Below are positions 1 through 8,011 of a stretch of 64,000 nucleotides of DNA, in pieces (positions within the stretch are counted from its first letter, which is position 1; each line of letters begins with the position of its first letter). Below the pieces are notes generated by a model. That model worked only from the letters and a program-made list of their open reading frames with translations, was not told the DNA's origin and searched no databases. The stretch spans positions 310,001-374,000 of the forward strand of contig JBEKRQ010000001.1 in the NCBI GenBank assembly GCA_049517655.1, written 5' to 3'. Source of the DNA: UBA11358 sp049517655 (GTDB taxonomy: Bacteria > Verrucomicrobiota > Verrucomicrobiia > Limisphaerales > UBA11358). The position numbers and the translations under genes were made by a program.

Positions 1-986
1 GCAAGGATTTTTGTGAATTGATTCCGGTTCGCGGCGATGGCGGCATTGGCGACCTTCAGAATTTCCGGTGTGCTGCGGTAGTTGGTTTCGATTTTGAAAA
101 CTTTCGTGTCGGGATAACGTTTCGGAAACTTTAAGATGTTTTCAAAATTCGCGCCGCGCCAACCATAGATACTTTGTGCATCGTCGCCGACAACCATGAC
201 GTTGTGATGCCGATCGGCGAGCAGGTCAATCAGGTCGCTCTGGAGCTTGTTCGTGTCCTGATATTCATCCACGAGAATGAACTGAAACCGGCGCTGGTAA
301 TGCTCGCACACGTCGGCATGGTCTTGAAGCAGCTTGAGCCAGAGCGCGAGCAGGTCGTCGAAGTCCATTGCGTTCGAGGCACGTTTGCGGGCGGCGTAAC
401 GCTTCCGCAGATCGACAATCTGCGCCGAAAATTGCGAAAAGTAATCGTATTGCTCTTCCAAAATCTCATCGGTGGTTTTGTGCGTGTTGACTGCGAGCGA
501 AAAAATTTCGCAGAGCACTTCGGGTTTTGGGAAGTGCGTGCCTTTAATTTCGATGCCTGCGGCGGCGACGCACGTTTTGATCAAGGCCTTCGCGTCGTCG
601 CGGTCAAGAATCGTGAAATCGCGGCGGTGACCGAGCAGTTCGGCGTGCAAGCGCAGCACGCGGGCACCGATGGAATGAAACGTGCCGCCCCAAAGCGACG
701 GAAGTTGCCGGCCAAGCAAATCGGCGACACGGCGCATCATTTCGCCGGCGGCCTTGTTGGTGAACGTCAACAACAGGATGCGGTCGGCGGGAATGCCCTG
801 TTCGAGCAGATAGGCGACGCGGTAGGTAAGCGTGCGTGTCTTGCCAGAGCCGGCGCCGGCGATGACGAGCGCGGGGCCGGGCGGCGCGGTGACGGCGGCC
901 AGTTGCTGCGGATTGAGTTCGCGCGCGTAATCAATTTGGAGATGAACCTCCGGTTGAAACGGTGCAAGAACGTAATCGCGCGACAT
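1..986 (-). CDS. UvrD/Rep-type superfamily 1 DNA helicase, N-terminal part
   Basis: Reading the minus strand from an ATG at 986 gives about 328 residues that run off the left edge, so the 3' end is missing. Visible SF1A helicase motifs in order are a Q-motif-like LNPQQLAAV near residue 25, Walker A AGAGSGKT at 43-50, motif Ia TFTNKAAGEM, the DEYQDTN box near 236, and motif III GDDAQSIYGWRGA. The family unwinds DNA 3'-5' with ATP in nucleotide excision and mismatch repair (UvrD) or plasmid replication (PcrA). The visible half cannot separate UvrD, PcrA and Rep. No in-frame ATG lies just upstream, so the start is reasonably fixed. Confidence 0.9.
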   Translation of the reverse strand, partial: MSRDYVLAPFQPEVHLQIDYARELNPQQLAAVTAPPGPALVIAGAGSGKTRTLTYRVAYLLEQGIPADRILLLTFTNKAAGEMMRRVADLLGRQLPSLWGGTFHSIGARVLRLHAELLGHRRDFTILDRDDAKALIKTCVAAAGIEIKGTHFPKPEVLCEIFSLAVNTHKTTDEILEEQYDYFSQFSAQIVDLRKRYAARKRASNAMDFDDLLALWLKLLQDHADVCEHYQRRFQFILVDEYQDTNKLQSDLIDLLADRHHNVMVVGDDAQSIYGWRGANFENILKFPKRYPDTKVFKIETNYRSTPEILKVANAAIAANRNQFTKIL

Positions 987-1184
987 GGCGCGCAATTGAA
1001 AAGGCAAACCACTGTCGGCAAAAGGAAAAAAGCTGTCGAAGTAGAATTTTTTAATTACAACCCGTGACTTTTTGCGCTTGAACCACGTTGGGCTTGGTGG
1101 TAATTGCGAACTGTTTTTGCCGGCTAAAGCCTGTTTGCCTTGGTGTGCAATCGGAATCTGGCCGGGACTTTGTGAGTTTACCGC

Positions 1185-2045
1185 ATGTCCTTCCTGTCAT
1201 TCATTTTCAATCGGCTGCGGCGGAAAGCGACCGGGGCGCGGAACATCTCCGACTTGGAAATTCATCTCGTCCATGCCTGCAATCTGGCATGCGAGAGCTG
1301 CTCCCATTATTCCAACCAGGGGCACAAGGGAATTTTGTCCCTGACAGACGCGGAACATTGGATGCGCTTGTGGAACCACAGGCTGAATCCCGGGAACTTT
1401 TCCATGTTGGGTGGCGAACCCACGATTCATCCTGACCTGCCGGAGTTTGTGCCGCTGGCGCGCCGGTGTTGGCCCCGGGCGCACTTGAAGATTGTGACAA
1501 ACGGTTTTTTCCTTCAACGACACCCACTCCTGCCCATCGTTTTGAAAAAGGACCGTGATGCCTGTCTCTATGTCACGATTCACTCCGATGCGTCGGAATA
1601 CCAGGAGAAAATGCGGCCGGCTCTGGAACTGGTAAACGGCTGGGTTCGAGACCACCAGATCCGGGTGGTTTACATCGAGTCATACAAAAATTGGACCAGA
1701 AGGTATCGTGGCTTTGGCTCTGCGATGGAGCCGTTCGAAGACGGGCAGCCGAGATTTAGCTGGGAACATTGTGCTCCAAAGTATTGTACGCAGTTGTTGG
1801 AGGGGAAACTCTGGAAATGCCCACCATTGGCATATCTGCCAATGCAGGATGCCAGGCATTGCCTCTCCGCGAAATGGAAGCCTTACTTGCAATATCAACC
1901 CTTGAAACCCGGTTGCACGGACAGGCAACTGGAGGAATTCTTTGATCGGGGAGATGAGGTGTATTGCGGCATGTGTCCGGCCTCTCCCGAGAGATTCGAT
2001 CCACCCCTCCCGCTAAGAACGATGATTCTACCAAATTTTTCCTGA
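1185..2045 (+). CDS. Radical SAM protein
   Basis: The 286-residue protein carries the radical SAM cluster motif CNLACESC (Cys32, Cys36, Cys39), which should bind a 4Fe-4S cluster and cleave S-adenosylmethionine. A second glycine-rich stretch, MLGGEPTIHPD, matches the GGEP motif. Further cysteines in the C-terminal third (HCAPKYC, LWKCPP, CGMCPAS) resemble an auxiliary-cluster region, although a full SPASM pattern is not clear. The substrate cannot be told from sequence. Relatives often sit beside glycosyltransferase genes, but here the neighbours are a helicase on the other strand and nuoA. ATG at 1185 is the first good start. Confidence 0.8.
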   Translation: MSFLSFIFNRLRRKATGARNISDLEIHLVHACNLACESCSHYSNQGHKGILSLTDAEHWMRLWNHRLNPGNFSMLGGEPTIHPDLPEFVPLARRCWPRAHLKIVTNGFFLQRHPLLPIVLKKDRDACLYVTIHSDASEYQEKMRPALELVNGWVRDHQIRVVYIESYKNWTRRYRGFGSAMEPFEDGQPRFSWEHCAPKYCTQLLEGKLWKCPPLAYLPMQDARHCLSAKWKPYLQYQPLKPGCTDRQLEEFFDRGDEVYCGMCPASPERFDPPLPLRTMILPNFS

Positions 2046-2061
2046 CTTCCTGCTTTCCTTA

Positions 2062-2090
2062 TTGAATTTTCCCCGTGCCGTTCCTAAATT
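2062..2090 (+). promoter_or_regulatory. Candidate promoter of nuoA, possibly leaderless transcript
   Basis: TTGAAT at 2062-2067 and TAAATT at 2085-2090 are separated by 17 bases and resemble -35 and -10 hexamers. The -10 box ends only 7 bases before the nuoA ATG, so transcription would begin at or next to the start codon. No Shine-Dalgarno sequence is visible. Pattern match only. Confidence 0.4.
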
Positions 2091-2097
2091 CTTGAGC

Positions 2098-2490
2098 ATG
2101 GAACAGACGCAATTGGTGCAATACATTCCGGTGCTCATATTGCTCGTCGTGGCCGTCAGTTTCGCGGCGGGAACGCTTGTGATATCAGTGCTTCTCGGAC
2201 AGCGTGGCAAACGCACCTCCGCCAAAGACACGGCTTACGAATGCGGCAAAGATCCCGTCGGCGAGGGCAATGTGCGGTTTTCCGTGAAATTCTATCTCGT
2301 GGCAATGTTGTTCATCCTGTTCGACATCGAAGTTGTGTTTCTTTATCCTTGGGCGGTCGTTTACCGCGACATGCTCGCAGACCACGCCACGCGGAATCTC
2401 ATTCTGGGTTCGATGGTTTCGTTTTTGGCAATTTTGTTTGCCGGGTATTTTTACGCGCTGAAGAAGAAGGCATTCGACTGGAAAGATTGA
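2098..2490 (+). CDS. nuoA: NADH-quinone oxidoreductase subunit A
   Basis: The protein is 130 residues, normal for NuoA, with three hydrophobic membrane segments. It has the family signature AYECGKDP, followed by VRFSVKFYLVAMLFILFDIEVVFLYPW. NuoA is a small membrane-arm subunit of respiratory complex I, near the quinone-binding site and proton channels. ATG at 2098 (MEQTQ) is chosen over a TTG at 2062, because the extra 12 residues overlap a likely promoter. No other nuo gene follows, so nuoA is detached from the usual nuo operon here. The rest must lie elsewhere in the genome. Confidence 0.92.
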   Translation: MEQTQLVQYIPVLILLVVAVSFAAGTLVISVLLGQRGKRTSAKDTAYECGKDPVGEGNVRFSVKFYLVAMLFILFDIEVVFLYPWAVVYRDMLADHATRNLILGSMVSFLAILFAGYFYALKKKAFDWKD

Positions 2491-2576
2491 AACTTTATTA
2501 AACCGTTGAACCGATGAAACCCTTTTCGGAGGGACGAGCTATGCGAATCCGTGAATTTCCTCAAGACACAAAATAA

Positions 2577-2672
2577 TGGGGACTCGTGACCACGAGTCGC
2601 GAAGCGAACAGCCTTGTTTGGGCAACAAATTTGTGGCGGGCTTGGGAAGCCAAACTCGCCCCTCCGACTCAA
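2577..2672. repeat. Palindrome cluster between nuoA and phosphohexomutase
   Basis: GACTCGTGACCACGAGTC at 2581-2598 is a perfect 8-bp stem with a 2-base loop. A second stem formed by GGCGGGCTTGG and CCAAACTCGCC around a GAAG loop follows at about 2635-2660. This spacing and GC content are REP-like. There is no U-tract to suggest a Rho-independent terminator. Confidence 0.45.
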
Positions 2673-2689
2673 CGATTTAATAATTTAAT

Positions 2690-4084
2690 ATGGACGCAAT
2701 TAAATTTGGCACCAGCGGCTGGCGCGGCATCATCGCGCGCGATTTCACCTTCGACAACGTCCGCCTCGCCACGCAGGGCATCGCGGAATATCTGAAGTCC
2801 AAAGTCGTGATTTTGGGTTACGACACGCGGTTTCTCGGTCGCGAATTTTCGCTGGCCACCGCCGAAGTGCTCGCTGCCAACGGACTCAAACCGCTCCTTT
2901 GCAACCGCGATACGCCCACACCTGTCATCGCCCATGCCATCCGTCATCGCAAGTCAATCGGCGGCATCAACATGACCGCCAGCCACAATCCGGCGGAGTA
3001 TCAAGGCCTGAAATTTTCCACGTCCAATGGCGCACCTGCCACGCCGGAAGTGACGGAGCGGATTGAAACGAACATCGCACGACTACAACAGCAAGGCTGG
3101 TCGTTCAAAGGCGCGGTCATCGGTACTTACGAATGCAAGACGTTCGATCCTCAACCAGCGTATTTCCAACAGCTCCACAAATTGATTGATTTTGTGACGC
3201 TCAAAAAAGCGAAGCTCAAAGTTGCCGTGGATTTGAGCTACGGCACCGGTCACGGTTATCTCGACAAACTGCTCGAAAGTGTGGGTGCGAAGGTCACCGT
3301 TTTTCACAACGAAATTAATCCACTGTTTGGCGGGCATCGTCCCGAACCGAACGCCGAAAACATGGCCGAGGTCATAAAATTTGTCCGCAGCGGCAGGGCG
3401 CAAATCGGCCTCGGTCTTGACGGCGATGCCGACCGCTTCGGCATTGTGGACAAGGACGGCACATGGCTGACACCAAACCAGATCCTCGCGCTCGCGTTGT
3501 ATCATTTGAAAAAGAACCGCGGCTGGACGGGCGCGGTCGTGCGCACCGTGCCGACGAGTCATCAGGTGGATGCTATCGCCGAATTGCTTGGTGTGAAGGT
3601 TTACGAAACCCCCGTCGGCTTCAAATACATCGGCGCGCTAATGGAAACCGTACCCATCATTGTCGGCGGCGAGGAATCCGGCGGCTTGAGCGTCAAGGGC
3701 CACGTGCCGGAAAAGGACGGCATCCTCGCCTGTCTGCTCATGGCGGAACTGATTGCGACCGAAAAGAAATCGTTGGGACAAATTTTGAAGGAACTCTCGA
3801 AACAAATTGGTGAATTTTACACTGACCGCATCAACGTCGGCTTTGCGCCGGAGAAAAAGGACGCGTTGCTGGCGAAACTTGGCGCCGGTTTGCAAAACGT
3901 CGGGCCGTTCAAGGTGGAAAAGTTCATCACCACCGACGGCTATAAATTTTTGCTGCCGAACCGCGAATGGGTTGCCTTTCGCGCCAGCGGCACCGAACCG
4001 TTGATTCGCTGCTACATTGAGGCCAAGTCAAAGGCGAATTTTAAAAAGCTTCAGACCGCCTGCCGCGAATTGCTGGCGGTATAA
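2690..4084 (+). CDS. Phosphoglucomutase/phosphomannomutase
   Basis: This 464-residue member of the alpha-D-phosphohexomutase family interconverts hexose-1- and hexose-6-phosphates and supplies sugar nucleotides. All four active-site loops are visible: TASHNPAEYQG with the phosphoserine, the metal-binding GLDGDADRFG, the sugar-binding GGEESGG, and the phosphate-binding RASGTEPLIRCY near the C-terminus. Length and motif order are normal for the family. ATG at 2690 directly follows an AT-rich TTTAATAATTTAAT run that could hold the -10 box. Whether glucose, mannose or glucosamine phosphate is preferred cannot be read from sequence. Confidence 0.92.
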   Translation: MDAIKFGTSGWRGIIARDFTFDNVRLATQGIAEYLKSKVVILGYDTRFLGREFSLATAEVLAANGLKPLLCNRDTPTPVIAHAIRHRKSIGGINMTASHNPAEYQGLKFSTSNGAPATPEVTERIETNIARLQQQGWSFKGAVIGTYECKTFDPQPAYFQQLHKLIDFVTLKKAKLKVAVDLSYGTGHGYLDKLLESVGAKVTVFHNEINPLFGGHRPEPNAENMAEVIKFVRSGRAQIGLGLDGDADRFGIVDKDGTWLTPNQILALALYHLKKNRGWTGAVVRTVPTSHQVDAIAELLGVKVYETPVGFKYIGALMETVPIIVGGEESGGLSVKGHVPEKDGILACLLMAELIATEKKSLGQILKELSKQIGEFYTDRINVGFAPEKKDALLAKLGAGLQNVGPFKVEKFITTDGYKFLLPNREWVAFRASGTEPLIRCYIEAKSKANFKKLQTACRELLAV

Positions 4085-4085
4085 A

Positions 4086-4163
4086 ATTTTGGCAGGGACG
4101 TTTCGCCGAGCCGTCCGGCGGAAGTTCCGCCTCCCATTTTGGTCGCCTCGGCGAGGCGACCCC
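4086..4163. repeat. Palindromic repeats after phosphohexomutase
   Basis: GGTCGCCTCGGCGAGGCGACC at 4141-4161 forms a perfect 9-bp stem with a 3-base loop. A degenerate relative of the GGACGGCTCG...CGAGCCGTCC palindrome seen intact near 9.66 kb lies just before it (4094-4116). The block separates two convergent genes and may act as a terminator, but there is no U-tract. Confidence 0.45.
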
Positions 4164-4210
4164 ACCTGATTTGGCAGGGGAGGTTTGCGAACTGCCAATT
4201 AAAATTACCG

Positions 4211-5149
4211 CTAGGAAAACCAGCGCGTGCCAAGCGCGACTTGCGCTGCCGGTCGAGGCACGTTGCGGACGCGCGCGGCGAGGTCGTCAATCTGGTCCAC
4301 GCTTTCGAAACCGACGTTCAGCACGTCCACGCAACCGAGCTGCAGGACAAATCTCACGGAATGGTTTCGCATATCGTCGCTGTTGCTAAATTCGCCTGCG
4401 CCGATGATTTTCATTCCGACAACGCCCTTGCCAGCGGCATGGATTTTTTTCAGAACTGGCACGACCTCCCTCGGCGGACCATCCATCGAAGAACCGTAGT
4501 GATTGATGCGTGCGTGGACGGAATCGACCCACGGCTCGTTTGCGGCGGCTTCGAGCGCGGGAAGGGAATGGCACGACACGCCGAGCGCGCGGATGATGCC
4601 CTTGTTTTTGAGCTTGGACAAAATTTCCATTTGCCGGCGCAGTTCCTCCGGCCAGTTTCCTGAAAAGACGTAGTGCAGCAACACGAGATCGAGATAATCG
4701 GTCTGGATTTCCTTCAAAAAACGCGCGATGACGACATCTGCGTCCGGGCGTTCATCTTCGGGCAGGCCGCTCTCGCCGTGCCAGATTTTTGTCACGATGA
4801 CATAATCCTTTCGCGGAATGTCTTTAAGCGCCGGAATGAGATACGGATGCGAACCGTAAGCGTCGGCGAGGTCGAACATCCGTATGCCGCAGTCGTAAGC
4901 GCCGCGAAGCAACGCTTCAAATTTTTTATGGCCCAGTCGCGTCTGGTTGGACGAACGCATAAAGCCATACGAACCGGTGCCGATGCACAGACGGCTGACC
5001 TTTAATCCGGTCCTGCCGAGGGGAACGATTTCGTAGGGGTCAAAATTGTTCGCGTCGGGTTTTGCGAACGAGGGCAAAGTCGCACCGAGCATCAGGCCGC
5101 CGACGCCCAACGCGGATTTGCCGATGAATTCACGACGTGGAATTTTCAT
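4211..5149 (-). CDS. Tat-exported aldo/keto reductase
   Basis: The protein of about 312 residues starts MKIPRREFIGKSA, a twin-arginine signal followed by a hydrophobic stretch and an ASFA-like cleavage site. After it comes an aldo/keto reductase barrel: LGRTGLKVSRLCIGTGSYG, then FDLADAYGSHP with the conserved Asp and Tyr, VIVTKIWHG with the catalytic Lys, and the YLDLVLLHYV segment with the His. NADPH-dependent carbonyl reduction is the family reaction, and the substrate is unknown. The start at 5149 is chosen over upstream codons because it puts the Arg pair at the N-terminus. Its start lies 51 bases beyond the stop of the membrane ferritin gene on the same strand. Confidence 0.8.
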   Translation of the reverse strand: MKIPRREFIGKSALGVGGLMLGATLPSFAKPDANNFDPYEIVPLGRTGLKVSRLCIGTGSYGFMRSSNQTRLGHKKFEALLRGAYDCGIRMFDLADAYGSHPYLIPALKDIPRKDYVIVTKIWHGESGLPEDERPDADVVIARFLKEIQTDYLDLVLLHYVFSGNWPEELRRQMEILSKLKNKGIIRALGVSCHSLPALEAAANEPWVDSVHARINHYGSSMDGPPREVVPVLKKIHAAGKGVVGMKIIGAGEFSNSDDMRNHSVRFVLQLGCVDVLNVGFESVDQIDDLAARVRNVPRPAAQVALGTRWFS

Positions 5150-5199
5150 GCGAATGTCTCGAACGTCCGGCAAAGACATTTTCCTCGCAAGTGAAATTT

Positions 5200-6144
5200 T
5201 CACGAATTACCAATTAAAATTCCGGCAAGGAACACCAGCGCGCCGCCCAGCCCGACTTGGAACAGCGCCGAAGCCCACGGCGTGTCCATGTATTTGTGCC
5301 GCACCCAGGAAATTGCGCCCAGTTCCACCAGCACCACGCACACAGCGACGGAAGTGGCAGTTTTGAAGCCAGGAATCAGGAAGGGCAGGGTGTGGCCGAT
5401 GCCGCCGAGCATGGTCATCAGACCGCACACGAATCCGCGTGCCCACGGGTGACCGCGTCCGGTAAGGCTGCCATCGTCGGACAACGCCTCGGCAAAACCC
5501 ATACTGATGCCCGCGCCGACACTTGCGGCGAGGCCGACCAGAAAAGTGTCCCAACTGTTGTGCGTGGCGAACGCTGCGGCAAACAACGGGGCCAGCGTCG
5601 AAATTGAACCATCCATCAACCCGACCAATCCCGGCTGCACCACCTGCAACAGAAACATTCGCTTTTGTCGGGACGATTCCGTTTCACTCAGTTTAGTCAG
5701 GGTAATTTGTTCCGCTATGTGCGCGTGTTTACGTTCCTCTTCCACGAGATCGCCGAGCAACTGGCGGATCCCGACGTCGTTTGTGCGCCGTGCCGCGACT
5801 TCGTAAAAGCGTTTGGTCTCCAGCTCCATGGTTTCAGCGGCTTTTTGCACGGCTTTGAGTCCGAGTGGACGCACAAGCCAGACAGGGCGGCGATCCACAA
5901 ACCCGCGCACGTCCTGCCGCCGGATGAGCGGCACGTGATCACCAAAGCGGCTTTTGTAAAGTTCGAGCAGGCGGTGGCGATGGCCGTCCTCCTCGCGGCG
6001 CATGGCACGGAACTTATCAGCCTGTTCGGGATAATTCGCCTGCAAGCCGTCAGCGAAGTCGCCGTAGATGCGCGCGTCCTCCTCCTCCAGCGAGATGGCC
6101 AGAGCGAGGATTTCCTGTTCGGTAAGGCTGTCGAATGTTTTCAT
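5200..6144 (-). CDS. MbfA-like membrane-bound ferritin (ferritin-like + VIT1 domains)
   Basis: The 314-residue protein has an N-terminal ferritin/rubrerythrin-like four-helix domain with metal-ligand patterns EEEDARIYG, EDGHRHRL, ELETKRFYE and EEERKHAHIAE. A C-terminal VIT1/CCC1 transporter domain of about five membrane segments follows from residue 165. This order matches the membrane-bound ferritin A family, known in alphaproteobacteria as an iron exporter protecting against iron and peroxide stress. It lies 4 bases upstream of a glycosyltransferase stop codon on the same strand, so it is co-transcribed with it. No iron-box regulatory site is evident. Confidence 0.85.
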   Translation of the reverse strand: MKTFDSLTEQEILALAISLEEEDARIYGDFADGLQANYPEQADKFRAMRREEDGHRHRLLELYKSRFGDHVPLIRRQDVRGFVDRRPVWLVRPLGLKAVQKAAETMELETKRFYEVAARRTNDVGIRQLLGDLVEEERKHAHIAEQITLTKLSETESSRQKRMFLLQVVQPGLVGLMDGSISTLAPLFAAAFATHNSWDTFLVGLAASVGAGISMGFAEALSDDGSLTGRGHPWARGFVCGLMTMLGGIGHTLPFLIPGFKTATSVAVCVVLVELGAISWVRHKYMDTPWASALFQVGLGGALVFLAGILIGNS

Positions 6145-6148
6145 AAGT

Positions 6149-6940
6149 TCATGGTTTCTTCAAATATTGATCCAAGCCGCGTTCGCAGCGGATTTTGCCG
6201 GAATGAATGACTTCCAAGAAATGCTGTTTATTTTCGGCGGAGTGCGGTCGTGGCATGATCGGATGATTGAGGTGATATACCAGGGCGCGGCCATAGACAA
6301 ATTTGCGCCGGCGTCCAAGATTGTAAAGCCGGCTGCCGAGATCAGAGTCCGCGCCCATGCCGCGGCCCAGGTAAGTTTCATCAAAACCGTTCACTTGTAC
6401 GATGTCGTCACGCCAATAAGCCATGTTGCAGCCCAGAATACCACGTTGTTTTTGGTTGCGAAAAACGATTGGAAAAGGCAGGCGGAAACTTTTTTGCGGA
6501 CGGGACACTCGGCCGCACAGTGCCCATCGCCAGACGGCGGTTTTCCCGGGCACGAACGCCATTGCGAACGGTTCGCGCACAAAACACCGCCGGCCTTGAA
6601 CCCAGAATCCACGTTCGGCCAGCGCGCGATGGTCGGCAATATAAAGTGGATGCGGAACGCAATCCCCGTCCAGGAACACGAGATATTCCCCGGTGGCCGC
6701 CGCGACGGCCTTGTTGAGGATGGTGGTCTTGAGAAAACCGTTGTCCGGATGCCAGAGATGGCGAACCGGCACGGCGGCTTTGCGTTGCCAGCCGTCGATC
6801 AGTTCGCGCGTGGATTCACCGGAACCGTCATCGGCGATGAGAATTTCACCCGGCCGAACCTTTTGCAGTGAGACCCCGGCCAGCACCTTTTCCAGCGCGT
6901 CCCGCTGGTTATAGGTGGCGATGATCAATGAAAGTTTCAT
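6149..6940 (-). CDS. Family 2 glycosyltransferase
   Basis: A 263-residue GT-A fold protein with the nucleotide-sugar site SLIIATYNQRDALEKVLAG at the N-terminus, IADDGSGEST, and the metal-binding FLDGDCVPHP, which serves as a DXD equivalent. A C-terminal region GCNMAYWRDD and GADSDLG matches GT2 proteins that add galactose or glucosamine-type residues to surface glycans. No membrane anchor is visible. It lies 35 bases downstream of the ATP-grasp-like gene and 4 bases before the MbfA gene, so the three minus-strand genes may form one transcript. Donor and acceptor are unknown. Confidence 0.85.
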   Translation of the reverse strand: MKLSLIIATYNQRDALEKVLAGVSLQKVRPGEILIADDGSGESTRELIDGWQRKAAVPVRHLWHPDNGFLKTTILNKAVAAATGEYLVFLDGDCVPHPLYIADHRALAERGFWVQGRRCFVREPFAMAFVPGKTAVWRWALCGRVSRPQKSFRLPFPIVFRNQKQRGILGCNMAYWRDDIVQVNGFDETYLGRGMGADSDLGSRLYNLGRRRKFVYGRALVYHLNHPIMPRPHSAENKQHFLEVIHSGKIRCERGLDQYLKKP

Positions 6941-6975
6941 GGCGCGGTTTCGCGTTCAGGACGGCTAGCGAATAT

Positions 6976-7935
6976 TCAATGAACCTTCCGTGTGTGCGCC
7001 AGAAGATTTTTCCACGGACGCCAGCGCTGTAGCCGGCCATCGGCCAGGCGGACCGGCCATCCGCCACGGCTGTCAATTGCCCGCAACGCCTGCATGTATT
7101 TTCCCCAAGCCAGCTTCATGCTGGCAATTCGAATGGCCGAGGGATGCAGCTCGACTTGGTCAACGCAAGGATTGGTGTTAATCTCAAATACCTGAATGCG
7201 GCCTTGAAAAAACCCGAAGTCCGCCCGGCCGTATTCGACGCCAGCAACATCAAAAACTTTCCGGAGATGTCCGTCAAACGCATTCTGTTCCAGCATATCG
7301 TGTTCTTCCCGATGGATGTCTTCGGTCAAGTCGAGTGTCCGGCCATACTTGACCAGCCACACGGTGTCATGCAAGGGGGGGCGCGGGACGATGGCATTGC
7401 CGATTCTAAAAGCGGAGAGCTTGCGATATAATCCGGGGCGGACCGGTTCGGCGACCAGTTCGATTACAACGAGATTTTCTTCCGGTGTGCCAGCGGAGAT
7501 TGCTGCGTCAATTGCCCTTTTCGTTGCCTCATGCGTTTCGAGCAAATCGCTCAAAGGCGCGCGATGTCCTTGAATTTTTCTCAGGAAAACCGGGAAACGT
7601 TTGATGGAGTTGATTTCGTGAACGCGATAGACGTCAAAATCGTTCAAGCCGGCTGTATGCAATGCCCGCAGCAAGGAGTAGCGGTTTTTGAAGCATGCGG
7701 GATTGTTTAAAACCAAAAGGCCCGCATTTTTCATTTGCAGATACAGATCAGCGGCCAGTTCGAGGTCCCAGTAACCCAGCCGGTCCAGGTCGGCGAAAAC
7801 GTGAGTGGCGTGTTTGATCCAGCGGGAACGAAACAGGCGGTCGTAATTCATCAATCCAATGGGTGGCGCCAATGGTGATTTTTTCACCTGTTTCAGCGTA
7901 TAATTGTGGCCCCGGGTCAGGAGGAATCGAATCAT
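6976..7935 (-). CDS. ATP-grasp-like protein of unknown function
   Basis: 319 residues. The C-terminal half contains FGFFQGRIQVFEINTNPCVD, which resembles the metal-binding end of ATP-grasp ligases (E-x-N-x-x-P). The segments NPACFKNRYSLLRAL and FPVFLRKIQGHRAP fit the start of an ATP-grasp fold. Such enzymes couple ATP to carboxylate-amine ligation, but the glycine-rich loop is weak and no substrate can be proposed. It precedes the family 2 glycosyltransferase on the same strand. A role in modifying a surface glycan or peptide is possible but only inferred from position. Confidence 0.5.
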   Translation of the reverse strand: MIRFLLTRGHNYTLKQVKKSPLAPPIGLMNYDRLFRSRWIKHATHVFADLDRLGYWDLELAADLYLQMKNAGLLVLNNPACFKNRYSLLRALHTAGLNDFDVYRVHEINSIKRFPVFLRKIQGHRAPLSDLLETHEATKRAIDAAISAGTPEENLVVIELVAEPVRPGLYRKLSAFRIGNAIVPRPPLHDTVWLVKYGRTLDLTEDIHREEHDMLEQNAFDGHLRKVFDVAGVEYGRADFGFFQGRIQVFEINTNPCVDQVELHPSAIRIASMKLAWGKYMQALRAIDSRGGWPVRLADGRLQRWRPWKNLLAHTRKVH

Positions 7936-7978
7936 TTTTTCAAATGCAAATGTCTACTTTCAGTTCGAAAGCTACTCA

Positions 7979-8011
7979 AATTCCGAATTCCGAATTCCGA
8001 AATCCGAATTT
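7979..8011. repeat. Heptanucleotide repeat, ATTCCGA type
   Basis: About four and a half tandem copies of the heptamer ATTCCGA with one A insertion variant, lying between two minus-strand genes and touching the 3' end of the cardiolipin synthase gene. Confidence 0.7.

Noticed and set aside
174..1067. Long plus-strand open frame (297 residues)
   Set aside because: It is antisense to the helicase gene, has no domain and biased composition, and the minus strand gives clear helicase motifs.
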